From assembly GCA_016720595.1 (NCBI GenBank), contig JADKKI010000023.1:139519-203518 (forward strand): a stretch of 64,000 bases of DNA, read 5' to 3'. The number at the start of each line of letters is the position of its first letter. The first letter of the stretch is position 1. The notes under the pieces were generated by a model that saw nothing but the letters and a program-made list of their open reading frames with translations, was not told the DNA's origin and searched no databases. The position numbers were made by a program, and so were the translations under genes. Shown here one piece after another: positions 1-10,564 of the stretch. The stretch comes from Myxococcales bacterium (GTDB lineage: Bacteria > Myxococcota_A > Polyangia > Haliangiales > Haliangiaceae).

Positions 1-2
1 AC

Positions 3-716
3 AACAGCAGGACGAACTTCCCCGAGGGTCCCAAGCCGTTCAAGAACGCGCCGGTGCCGGGTGGTCGGTTCGAGGTGGAGCTGTACCCGCTCGCGTTCGC
101 GAACCCCAAGAGCATCGCCGCAGGCCTCGGGCTCGCCGCCGAGTACGACAAGACGCTGCTCCTCACGCTGCGCACCACGGCCGAGCCGGGGGTGGCGGTC
201 AAGGCGAACCAGCAGACGTACTCGATCGGTGGTCGGCTGCGGTTCGTGCTCGGTAGCACCGCCACGAGCCCGTCGATCACGATCGGTGCGGGGTACGGCA
301 AGCGCCGGTTCACCACCGACAAGAGCGGGCTCCAGATGCAGTCATCTCTCGACGTCCCCGACACCAACTACACGACGATCGATCCGGGGCTCTCGATCCG
401 GATTCCGCTCCTCGGCGCACTGGCGCTGACGTTTGGTGGGCGCGCCCTCATCATCACGGACGCCGGGCCGATCCAGCAGCCCACCTCGTACGGCCGCGCC
501 AAGGTGTTCGGCGCGTGGGCGCAGGGCGGCCTCGATATCGTCCTCGGAAACCGGTTCGCGATCCGGTTGGTGGGCGAGTTCCAGCAGGTCGGCTTCGCCT
601 TCACCGGGACCGGCGACCTGGCCCGCAACCGGGACCTCGATCCCGACACCAAGGATGTCGGCGGAGCGTCGGATCGTTCGATCGGCGGCTCGGCGACCCT
701 GGCAGTCCTTTACTGA
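3..716 (+). CDS. C-terminal part of an outer-membrane beta-barrel-like protein (5' truncated by window)
   Basis: The frame is open from base 3 with no convincing start, so the gene begins upstream. An in-frame GTG at 54 is probably internal. About 237 residues are visible. They show alternating short hydrophobic strands, Gly/aromatic turns, phrases such as 'ALALTFGGRALI' and 'GGLDIVLGNRFAIRL', and a C-terminal hydrophobic end '...GSATLAVLY' that finishes on an aromatic residue, as outer-membrane barrels often do. It probably sits in the outer membrane as a porin-like or structural barrel. No family-specific motif was recognised and the function is unknown. The next gene starts 45 bases downstream on the same strand. 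Confidence 0.6.
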   Translation, partial: NSRTNFPEGPKPFKNAPVPGGRFEVELYPLAFANPKSIAAGLGLAAEYDKTLLLTLRTTAEPGVAVKANQQTYSIGGRLRFVLGSTATSPSITIGAGYGKRRFTTDKSGLQMQSSLDVPDTNYTTIDPGLSIRIPLLGALALTFGGRALIITDAGPIQQPTSYGRAKVFGAWAQGGLDIVLGNRFAIRLVGEFQQVGFAFTGTGDLARNRDLDPDTKDVGGASDRSIGGSATLAVLY

Positions 717-761
717 GAGCTGTCCCGCCCGGCGCCACGATTCTTTGGCACACTGAAGGCC

Positions 762-1718
762 GTGCAACCGTCCTCCGTGCCGCGGGGCAAGCTGGTCGTC
801 GCTCATCCCGAGCGGAAGGCGCAGCGTGCGCTGCAGCGCATCGTGGGCGCGACCCAGTGCCCGGTCGAGGTCGTCGACAACCTCGATGCGCTCCTGAAGG
901 TCGTCGACGAGCACACGATCGCGGTGGTCGACGCGAGCCTCGCGAACACCCGGCCGAAGCTGTGTCAGGCGCCGGCGCGCGCGTGGATCGCCGTGCCCGG
1001 AGAGGGCCTGACCGCCGCGGAGGGCCCCGTCGTCGAGGGGCTGCTCGCCGCGGGGTGGAACCACATCATCGCGCACCCGAACCCGATCCTCAGCGAGGAG
1101 CTGCTGAGCACGGTGCAGAAGCTGATCCGCGGCGCGACCTTCGGGCTCGAGAAATACATGACCTGGGGTGCCGAGGTCCGCAGCTACACGCTCGATGACG
1201 CGCGCGATCGGGACGATGCCGTGAGCTCGCTCGCCCGCGACGTCGTCGCGGTCGGGCTTCCAGATCGGGTCGGCTCCCTCGTGAGCGTGATCGCCGACGA
1301 GCTCCTCGCCAACGCGCTCTACGTCGCTCCGGTCGACGCCAGCGGCGTCCGGACGCGCACGGCCGAGCCGCGCGATCGGTCGCGGGCGCTGGCGGGCCGC
1401 GATGTGGTCACCGTGCGCTGGGCCACCGATGCACGCTATCTCGCGATCGAGGTCCGGGACCGCTGGGGGTCGATGGATCTCGCCGCGATCGGGCCGCGCC
1501 TCGCCACCGGTGGCAAGCAGGCGACCTCGAGCGAGGGCGGGATGGGGTTGCCGCTCGCCTATGCGTGCTGCAACCAGTTCGTGATCGGCTGCGCTCCGGG
1601 CGTGATGACCGAGGTGATCACGCTGCTCGACGTTCGCTACAAGCCCACGGAGATCGGGCGCTCGGCCTCGTTCCACACGTTCACCGGGGCGTTCGACGCC
1701 GAAGGAGGTTCCTCGTGA
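762..1718 (+). CDS. Anti-sigma-factor-type ATPase (HATPase_c) with a receiver-like N-terminal region
   Basis: 318 residues with a GTG start. The C-terminal half has GHKL ATPase boxes: an N-box 'IADELLANALY' (E180, N184), a G1-like 'EVRDRWG' (D233) and a G2-like 'SEGGMGLPLAY' (about 258-267). This resembles RsbW/SpoIIAB-type serine kinases or sensor-kinase catalytic domains. Residues 1-125 ('KLVVAHPERKAQRAL', then 'IAVVDASLAN') look like a degenerate response-regulator fold, but I could not place a phospho-acceptor Asp with certainty. The stop codon overlaps the GTG of the next gene (GTGA), implying translational coupling with a STAS-like protein. That pairing suggests a partner-switching regulator. 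Specific targets are unknown. Confidence 0.7.
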   Translation: MQPSSVPRGKLVVAHPERKAQRALQRIVGATQCPVEVVDNLDALLKVVDEHTIAVVDASLANTRPKLCQAPARAWIAVPGEGLTAAEGPVVEGLLAAGWNHIIAHPNPILSEELLSTVQKLIRGATFGLEKYMTWGAEVRSYTLDDARDRDDAVSSLARDVVAVGLPDRVGSLVSVIADELLANALYVAPVDASGVRTRTAEPRDRSRALAGRDVVTVRWATDARYLAIEVRDRWGSMDLAAIGPRLATGGKQATSSEGGMGLPLAYACCNQFVIGCAPGVMTEVITLLDVRYKPTEIGRSASFHTFTGAFDAEGGSS

Positions 1719-2191
1719 GCACGCAGCGGCTGGGGCGCCTCGACCTCGAGCTCACACCAGGCCGGCTCACGCTCGCCGGCAGGATCGACGATGCGAGCCC
1801 GCTCGGCGAGTTCGCCGCGCAGGTCCCCGCCGGGGACATCGTGATCGACACCGACGCCGTGACGTTCGTGAACTCGATCGGCATGCGCGAGTGGATGCGC
1901 CTCGTACGAGCGCTCCGCGAGCGTGGCACGGTCACGTTCGAGCGCGTGGCAGACGTCCTCATCACGCAGATGAACCTCCGCCCGGAGTTCTCGGGCGTGT
2001 CGATCCGCTCGTTCCACGCCCAGTACGTGTGCCCGTCGTGTGGGGCCGAGGCCGCGCCGCTCGTCGATGCGATCGTCCATGCCGACAGCCTGCGTCGGAT
2101 GGCCGCACCCCGGCTCCCGTGCGCCGAGTGCGGTAAGCCGATGGATCTGGCCGACTTCCCCGAGCGATACCTGTCCCTGTTCAAGGCCTGA
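1715..2191 (+). CDS. STAS-like (anti-anti-sigma type) protein with a C-terminal zinc ribbon
   Basis: 158 residues, GTG start at 1715 overlapping the previous stop by the GTGA tetranucleotide. A good ribosome-binding site (GAAGGAGG) lies near 1701, within the upstream gene. The first 100 residues read like a STAS domain: hydrophobic strand 'GDIVIDTDAVTFVNSIGMREW', with Ser at the position where STAS antagonists are usually phosphorylated. The C-terminus adds a putative zinc ribbon with CPSC and CAEC pairs. Coupling to the ATPase upstream suggests that the two form a switch pair. A zinc ribbon on a STAS-type protein is unusual. Assignment rests on motif reading only. Confidence 0.65.
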   Translation: MSTQRLGRLDLELTPGRLTLAGRIDDASPLGEFAAQVPAGDIVIDTDAVTFVNSIGMREWMRLVRALRERGTVTFERVADVLITQMNLRPEFSGVSIRSFHAQYVCPSCGAEAAPLVDAIVHADSLRRMAAPRLPCAECGKPMDLADFPERYLSLFKA

Positions 2192-2254
2192 GCAGCCCAC
2201 GGCGCCTGATCTCGGGGCGTTTTCAACGCTGCCCGCGTGCGGTAGGGTGCGCCG

Positions 2255-5128
<2,874 letters not shown>

Positions 5129-5140
5129 GCGGCGCCGGGG

Positions 5141-6364
5141 ATGGGGGATCTAGCAGGGTTGGTGGCGGTCATCATGTCGCTCGGCATGGCGCCGGCGATC
5201 GTGTACCTGCGCGGCCAGCACAAGCTCAAGGAGCGCCGGCTCGAGCTCGAGGCGAAGACGGGCGGAGGCGCTGACGAGACCCAGCGGCTCGCCGAGGAGA
5301 ACAAGCTCCTCCGCGAGCGCGTTGAGAACCTCGAATCGATCGTGTGCTCGGTGGACTTCGAGCTCAACCAGAAGCTCGCCAAGGTGATCGACGAGCAGCG
5401 CTCGCTCGTGCTGCCCGCGCCTGCATCGCCCACGGCGCCGGCCACAGGCGCCGCGTCACCCGCACCGACCCCGCCCGGGCTCGATCGCACCGCGACCGCG
5501 CATGGCGCCGCCAGGCCCTCACCGCTGACCACGCAGCTCGAGCCGGGGCAGGTGCTCGCACAGCGGTATCGGGTGCAGCGCTTGCTCGGCAAGGGCGGCA
5601 TGGGCGCGGTCTACCTCGCGGATGACGAGGTGCTCGGCGAGCTGGTGGCGCTCAAGGTGATCTCGAGTGCGTGGGCCACGGACGAGCAGGCGATGGTCGC
5701 CCGGTTTCGCCGCGAGGCCGCCGCGGCGCGCAAGGTCAGCTCACCGGCCGTGATCCGGATCCACGATCTCGGTGAGGCGCGGCCGGGCCTGCTGTACCTC
5801 TCGATGGAGTACTTCGCGGGGCGCACCCTGGCCGAGGTGATCACGCAGCGAGGCCTCGTCCCGATCGACGACGCACGCGACATCCTCAAGCAGATCTGCA
5901 CCGGTCTCGAGGCCGCGCATCAGGCCGGTGTGATCCACCGCGATCTCAAGCCGAGCAACGTCCTCGTCGGCGAGCGCGGCGCGGTCAAGATCATCGATTT
6001 CGGGCTGGCCACGACGGCGGTCGGGGATGGCCTGACGGCGACCGGCGCGATCCTCGGGACGCCGCACTACATGGCGCCCGAGCAGGTTCGCGGCAAGCCG
6101 GTCGACGCGCGCACGGATATCTATGCGCTCGGCGCGCTCGCGTACCACCTCGTGTGTGGGCGCCCGCCGTTCCACGGCGACAACGCGATCGCGATCGGCT
6201 TCGCGCACCTCTCCGAGCCGCCGCCGCTGCCGCGCCAGATCCGCAAGGATGTCCCGGCCAACCTCGAGGCCGCGATCCTCGCCGCGCTGGCGAAGGCCCC
6301 CGACGATCGTCCGGCGAACGCGCGTGCGTTCCTCGACCTCGCGCAGGCCTCGAGCGCCGCCTGA
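5141..6364 (+). CDS. Membrane-anchored Ser/Thr protein kinase with N-terminal coiled coil
   Basis: 407 residues. Residues about 4-22 form one hydrophobic segment. A basic/acidic coiled-coil-like stretch follows (about 27-90, 'LAEENKLLRERVENLES'), then a Pro/Ala-rich linker (90-135). The kinase domain runs from about 142 to 400 with glycine loop 'LGKGGMGAVY', catalytic Lys172, HRDLKPSN (D267), DFG (286-288) and 'GTPHYMAPEQ'. It is therefore predicted active, with its kinase domain probably cytoplasmic. It begins 12 bases after gcvP and could be co-transcribed with it. No sensor domain is visible. Substrates are unknown. Confidence 0.9.
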   Translation: MGDLAGLVAVIMSLGMAPAIVYLRGQHKLKERRLELEAKTGGGADETQRLAEENKLLRERVENLESIVCSVDFELNQKLAKVIDEQRSLVLPAPASPTAPATGAASPAPTPPGLDRTATAHGAARPSPLTTQLEPGQVLAQRYRVQRLLGKGGMGAVYLADDEVLGELVALKVISSAWATDEQAMVARFRREAAAARKVSSPAVIRIHDLGEARPGLLYLSMEYFAGRTLAEVITQRGLVPIDDARDILKQICTGLEAAHQAGVIHRDLKPSNVLVGERGAVKIIDFGLATTAVGDGLTATGAILGTPHYMAPEQVRGKPVDARTDIYALGALAYHLVCGRPPFHGDNAIAIGFAHLSEPPPLPRQIRKDVPANLEAAILAALAKAPDDRPANARAFLDLAQASSAA

Positions 6365-6366
6365 AC

Positions 6367-6684
6367 TCAGTACCAGTGGTGGGACTGCCAGAACTTCTGC
6401 GCGCCGTTCCACCCGCCGTAGCGCTGGTTGACGTAGCCGGTGGCGCCCTTGTACTGCGCCCCTAGATCGGACGACTGCCAGTCCGCGCCCATGTACTGCT
6501 TGCGCGTGGCCTTGAGCATCTGGAACGCGCCGTACGCCGTCGAGTGCGGGTTCTGCGCACGCGGGTTGCCACCCGATTCGTGCTGCATGATCCAGCGTGC
6601 GGACGCGGGCATGTCGCTCGCGGAGAATCCGCCTGCGACGGTGGAGAGCGTGTCGAGGGAGAGAACTTCGAGCTGATCGGACAT
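6367..6684 (-). CDS. Small lysozyme/Apf-like transglycosylase behind a double-glycine leader
   Basis: 105 residues. The N-terminus 'MSDQLEVLSLDTLSTVAGG' looks like a double-glycine leader of the kind cut by C39 peptidase/ABC exporters (bacteriocin-type), with predicted cleavage after G19. It is not a Sec signal. The remaining 86 residues resemble the lysozyme-like fold of aggregation-promoting-factor/Rpf-type transglycosylases: 'WIMQHESGG' (candidate catalytic E36), 'AYGAFQM', 'YVNQRYGGW' and terminal 'FWQSHHWY'. It would cleave peptidoglycan after export. No exporter gene is adjacent. It converges with the kinase gene, 2 bases from its stop. The combination is inferred from motifs and not verified. 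Confidence 0.6.
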   Translation of the reverse strand: MSDQLEVLSLDTLSTVAGGFSASDMPASARWIMQHESGGNPRAQNPHSTAYGAFQMLKATRKQYMGADWQSSDLGAQYKGATGYVNQRYGGWNGAQKFWQSHHWY

Positions 6685-6889
6685 GGCGATGACTCCTGAT
6701 GGCGGTGTCGGTTGTGATCGGAGGGAGTGCAGCGCCGATGCCAGCCGGGCTGTCGCCGCCGGGTGACACCGAGATCACCTGCGCGGCGAGCGGTTCGGCG
6801 GGGTTATCGAGCACTGGCGACCGGAGGACGCACGCAGCGCGGGGCAAAGCCCCGGCCACCGAGCGGCCACGGCATCGGCCACCGACCGG

Positions 6890-7911
6890 TCAGCGCGGCG
6901 CGAAGCGGTAGTGGGCGACGATCCACTCGCGCCCGTCCCGATAGCCGAACAGCTCCGCGCACGCGAGGAAGAACACGCGCCAGCGCTGGAATCGCCGCGC
7001 CGCATCGGCGCCGTAGGCACCGGCGAGGATCGCGAGCACCTCGTCGCGCTTGGTCATCAAGTTCGCGTACCAGGCCTCGGCGGTCTTCGCATAGTGCGTG
7101 CCCGAGAGGTGCCACTCCGCCTCGACCAGCAGATCCTGCTGGAAGTGGTGCAGCAGCTGCGCGCTGGGCATCAACCCGCCGGTGAAGAACTCGCGCGCCA
7201 TCCAGTCCGAGCCGCCCGCGTCCTCGAACGGGTACGCGTGGTGGCGGTGCGCGAACACGTGGACGAACAGCCGGCCATCGGGGCGCAGCCAGTCCGCGAT
7301 CCGGCGGAGCAGGAGATCGTAGTTGCGCATGTGCTCGAACATCTCGATCGAGACCACACGGTCGAACGCGCGTGCGGGGAGGAGCAGGGTGCGCACGTCC
7401 GCGGTGATCACCCGGAGGTTGGTCAGGCCGCGCGCGGCGGCCTGCGCCTCGATGAACGCGCGCTGCGGCGCGAGTTCGAGACCGCCGTGAACCGGCTCCT
7501 CGGATGGCGCGCCGCGGCCCACAGCGAGAACGAGCCCCAGCCGCAGCCGAGATCGAGGACGTCCTGGTCGTCGTCGATCTCGGCGCGTTCGGCGGTGAGG
7601 GTGAGCATCGCGGCCTCGGCGTCGCCCAGCGTGGCGATGCCCGCGGGCCAGTAGCAGCTCGAGTACTTGAGATGCGGCCCGAGCACGGCCTGGAACAGGG
7701 CAGGGGGCACCTCGTAGTGCTGGTCGTTCGCCGCCGCGGTCTCGATCGCGATCTCGCTGCCCCGCAGCTCGGCGACCAGCGCCTCGTGGCGCGCCTGCTC
7801 GTCCTCGACCCCGCGCCGCTCCTGCCGCAGGCGCAGCGCGCACACGGCACGGATGCCCGCGCGGAGGAGGGGCTCGGGAACCAGGCCGCTGTCGACGATG
7901 CGCTCGATCAT
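6890..7911 (-). pseudogene. Cyclopropane-fatty-acyl-phospholipid-synthase-type SAM methyltransferase, split by a frameshift
   Basis: The N-terminal half (from ATG at 7911) carries 'NDQHYEVP', 'YSSCYW' and the SAM-binding motif 'VLDLGCGWGSFSLW'. The C-terminal half continues in another frame with 'QRAFIEAQ', 'SIEMFEHMRNYD' and 'LRPDGRLFVHVF', ending at 6890. Both halves together match the methyltransferase family that includes CFA synthase and its shorter relatives (about 340 residues). The break lies near 7466-7474, in a GC-rich CGCGCCGC-like tract just after the 'SNS' of the family motif. Inserting one base restores the frame. It could be a true one-base deletion or a sequencing error. The otherwise intact coding quality favours error or very recent loss. 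Confidence 0.75.
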
Positions 7912-7932
7912 CTCACCGCCGCGCTACCGTGA

Positions 7933-8826
7933 CTACGCCGGAGCCTTGCCGCCGAGGTCGATCGCGGGGAACTGCGCGGCGGTCTTCATCGCCACGTCCA
8001 TCTGATTCTCGGTGAGCTCGAACGTGGTCTTCAGGTTCTCGAGGAACTGGACCTCGCGCCAGTCGCTCTTGCCATCGGCGAGCGCGACGATCATCACGTA
8101 GACGGCGGTCCAGTAACGGTCCGACGGCGCGGCGATCGACTTCGCCACATCGGCGAGCTCGCCCTTGGGATCCTTGCCCTTCGTGCGCTCGATCGCGACG
8201 TCGATCGCCTCGTCGAGCTCGGCCGCGGTCAGGACCGACATGTCCGGGATGTTGTGGAGCACGGCGCGCACGGCGAGCCGCTCCTCGTGGTGGATCTCCT
8301 CGTCCGCCGCGGCCATCAGGGCCATGCAGCGCACGAACGCCGGCATCATCTCGCGCACGCGCTCGGACTTCTCCTCGAGCGTCTGCAGACCGGAGTGCTT
8401 GCGGGCGGCCTCGAACAGCTCCTTGGCCTCGGCCTCCTGCAGCGAGAACGCCGACTGCAGACCGTCGAGGAACGCGATCTCCGCCTCCGCGAGCTCGCGG
8501 TCCGCGACGCAGATCTCGCAGGCCATCGCGTAGCCGGCGAGCCGCTGGTTGCGCGAGGGCAGGCCGGCGGCGATCGCCGCGAGCCGGTGCTTGCCGCCTC
8601 CCGCCTCGCGGATCGCATCCGCGGCGAGATCGGTGACGCGCGAGATCTCCTCGCCCGACATTCCCTGGAACAGCGAGTGGTTCGCCAGGTTGCCTTCCAG
8701 TGTGGCGACCTCTTCCTCGGTCACCTCACCGTCGGCCTCCATCGCACCTAGCATCACCTCGACCAGGAAGCGCCGGGGATCATCGGTCTGGACCCGGCCG
8801 CTGAACATCTTGCGCAGAAAGCTCAT
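7933..8826 (-). CDS. TerB-like (tellurite-resistance family) tandem-domain protein
   Basis: 297 residues, all-helical in character. Two related acidic segments match the TerB/DjlA-type pattern: 'LVEVMLGAMEADGEVTEEEVATLE' near residues 20-45 and 'CMALMAAADEEIHHEERLAVRAVL' near 170-195. A third partial unit is 'VMIVALADGKSDWREVQFLE' near 245. There is no signal peptide, so it is cytoplasmic. TerB-family domains are associated with metal or stress responses, but the biochemical role is unclear and no other ter genes are nearby. It lies 21 bases upstream of the methyltransferase gene on the same strand. Confidence 0.65.
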   Translation of the reverse strand: MSFLRKMFSGRVQTDDPRRFLVEVMLGAMEADGEVTEEEVATLEGNLANHSLFQGMSGEEISRVTDLAADAIREAGGGKHRLAAIAAGLPSRNQRLAGYAMACEICVADRELAEAEIAFLDGLQSAFSLQEAEAKELFEAARKHSGLQTLEEKSERVREMMPAFVRCMALMAAADEEIHHEERLAVRAVLHNIPDMSVLTAAELDEAIDVAIERTKGKDPKGELADVAKSIAAPSDRYWTAVYVMIVALADGKSDWREVQFLENLKTTFELTENQMDVAMKTAAQFPAIDLGGKAPA

Positions 8827-8878
8827 CGCACCCCTCTCGTTGAGGGCCTACGGTAACATCAACGGTGGGAGGACGCGT

Positions 8879-9256
8879 ATGACGACCAAGAAGAAGCCGA
8901 GCCCCCACGTGAAGCCCAGGGAGAAGCCCAAGGCGGCCCCGCCGACCCGGCTCCAGAACCTGGCCGCTCGGCCCTCGTACGAGGACCTGGGCGAGGAGCA
9001 GCTCGTCGATGCGAGCGGCGTGTTCCGCGTGACCTCGAGCATCGCGCAGGCGCAGACCGGTCACGACGAGGAGCCCACGCGCCGGTTCCCGAACGACAGC
9101 CTCGTGATGGCCGCCCAGCGCGACGGCTTCCGGGACGAGGGGCCCACGATCGACGAGTCGCTCGAGGTCGAGGACGAGGCCACGGCGGCGCTCAAGCGCG
9201 AGCGCGTGGCCACGCTCGCGGCCCGGGCCCAGGCGCGCACCAAGCCGCGTCGCTGA
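8879..9256 (+). CDS. Small basic/charged protein of unknown function
   Basis: 125 residues starting at ATG 8879, with GGGAGG about 8 bases upstream. The first 25 residues are Lys/Pro-rich ('MTTKKKPSPHVKPREK'). The middle contains acidic/Thr-rich low complexity and the C-terminus is Arg-rich. It looks largely disordered and no domain was recognised. An upstream in-frame extension exists but runs antisense through the TerB gene, so the ATG at 8879 is preferred. It is divergent from the TerB-like gene with about 50 bases between starts. Confidence 0.5.
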   Translation: MTTKKKPSPHVKPREKPKAAPPTRLQNLAARPSYEDLGEEQLVDASGVFRVTSSIAQAQTGHDEEPTRRFPNDSLVMAAQRDGFRDEGPTIDESLEVEDEATAALKRERVATLAARAQARTKPRR

Positions 9257-9257
9257 G

Positions 9258-9638
9258 CTACTTGCGGCCGGCGCGGAACGCGAGGACGTAGTATGCGAGC
9301 GCCCAGCGATCGGGCTCGGGCAGCTGCGGGTATCCGACCATCTTGGTGTTCGGCAGGCCGAGGGAGATGGTCGTGAACACCTGCTCGACCTTGTCGCCGC
9401 CCTTGAACTCGTCACGCACGAAGTTCCGCGGCGGCGGCTTGATCGCGAACGCGACCGGGCCGTTGCCCTCGCCCGTGAGCCCATGACACGCGGCGCACCC
9501 GGCGGCCGAGCCCTCGTAGGCAGCCTTGCCCTTGGCGAGCAGCTCGGGTGACGGGCTGGGCGTCCTCGCTACCGCACGCGCGGCGATCGCCACCCCGGCG
9601 AGACAGGCGATCACGCTCGCGATCCGACGCAGGCCCAC
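9258..9638 (-). CDS. Class I c-type cytochrome
   Basis: 126 residues. A cleavable signal peptide (about 1-24, 'VIACLAGVAIAARAVA') is followed by a single haem-binding site CAACH (within 'GCAACHGLTGEGNGP') and a probable distal Met in 'NTKMVGYPQLP'. The mature protein is about 100 residues, typical for a periplasmic mono-haem electron carrier. Its redox partners are not evident here. The start is 93 bases from the divergent M48 peptidase start, so the interval 9639-9731 probably holds promoters for both. Confidence 0.85.
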   Translation of the reverse strand: MGLRRIASVIACLAGVAIAARAVARTPSPSPELLAKGKAAYEGSAAGCAACHGLTGEGNGPVAFAIKPPPRNFVRDEFKGGDKVEQVFTTISLGLPNTKMVGYPQLPEPDRWALAYYVLAFRAGRK

Positions 9639-9731
9639 AGCTCATTCTCGCAGCGTGTGGCACCTGGAGGAAAGTCTTTGCGTCGCGAACGTCGGCGGTG
9701 TCATGGCTGCGGCCGCTGCTATGCTCGAACC

Positions 9732-10436
9732 ATGTGGTGGCGTGATCCTCTGCGGAAGCGGATCGAGGCCGAGCTCGTCGTCGAGCGAGAGGGCTGGGCC
9801 GTCGAACGCGCGCGCCGGGTCACGGATCGCCTGCAGGGCAAGCTCCCCGAGCACGATCGGTTCGAGACGATCGTGATCCGGTCGGATGACCACAACGCTT
9901 TCACGGCGCCGGGTCGCACGATCTATCTCTCTCGCCGGTTGCTCGATAGCCTGCCCGACGATGCGGCCGCCGCGTTCGTCGTGGCCCACGAGCTCGCGCA
10001 CCATCACCTCGGCCACGTCTCCGGGCGGTACGCCGGTGGCGCAATGTTCGACGAACCGATCGCGGCCCACGAGCACGAGCTCCACGCGGACCTGCACGCG
10101 ATCGAGCTGTGCCTCGCGGCCGGGTACGAGCCAGAGCGTTGCATCGTCGCCCTCCAGATGCTCGATGCGATCCTGCTCGACGCGGGCGACCTCGAAGCGG
10201 TGCTCGGCGCCGAGCACGACCGCGAAGGAGAGATCACGCGTCGCGGCTACCTCCCGGTGCGAGAGCGGATCGCGCGCGTCCAGGCGCACGTCTCGGCGTA
10301 TCGGTCAGGGGCGCGGATCGTGAATACCCTCACCGCCGAGCGCGATCAGGTCGCCCGGCGTCGGATGCGGGTCGCGCTCATGGCGGTTGGATCGATCGCA
10401 GCCACGGTGGCGCTCGTGCTGCTCCGCCGGCGCTGA
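9732..10436 (+). CDS. M48-family (Ste24/HtpX-like) zinc metalloprotease with C-terminal membrane anchor
   Basis: 234 residues from ATG 9732 (MWWRDPLRKRIEAE). The open frame extends further 5' but with poor coding character. The active site is 'VVAHELAHHHLGH' (HExxH), followed about 24 residues later by 'HEHELHADLHAIE', the expected ExxxD third-ligand region of M48 peptidases. The extreme C-terminus is a hydrophobic anchor ('VALMAVGSIAATVALVLL') followed by Arg residues, giving an N-out or N-in single-pass topology that I cannot decide. Substrate unknown. Confidence 0.85.
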   Translation: MWWRDPLRKRIEAELVVEREGWAVERARRVTDRLQGKLPEHDRFETIVIRSDDHNAFTAPGRTIYLSRRLLDSLPDDAAAAFVVAHELAHHHLGHVSGRYAGGAMFDEPIAAHEHELHADLHAIELCLAAGYEPERCIVALQMLDAILLDAGDLEAVLGAEHDREGEITRRGYLPVRERIARVQAHVSAYRSGARIVNTLTAERDQVARRRMRVALMAVGSIAATVALVLLRRR

Positions 10437-10564
10437 GCAGAAACAACGGGCGCTCCTCGTACCGCTGGCGACTCGCGGCGGCGCCGGCAGGTCGAGTAGC
10501 CTCCCCGAAAGCCTCGAGAATCGGGCGCTTGGCACGGCACGGTGACTGCAGACCTCATCTCACC

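Noticed and set aside
7460..7480. Programmed frameshifting in the methyltransferase gene
   Set aside because: There is no slippery heptamer or downstream structure evident, and the family does not use it. Indel or sequencing error is simpler.
10531..10556. TGGCAC...TGC sequence resembling a sigma-54 promoter before the 10565 gene
   Set aside because: The spacing between the GG and GC elements is too long for a -24/-12 promoter.
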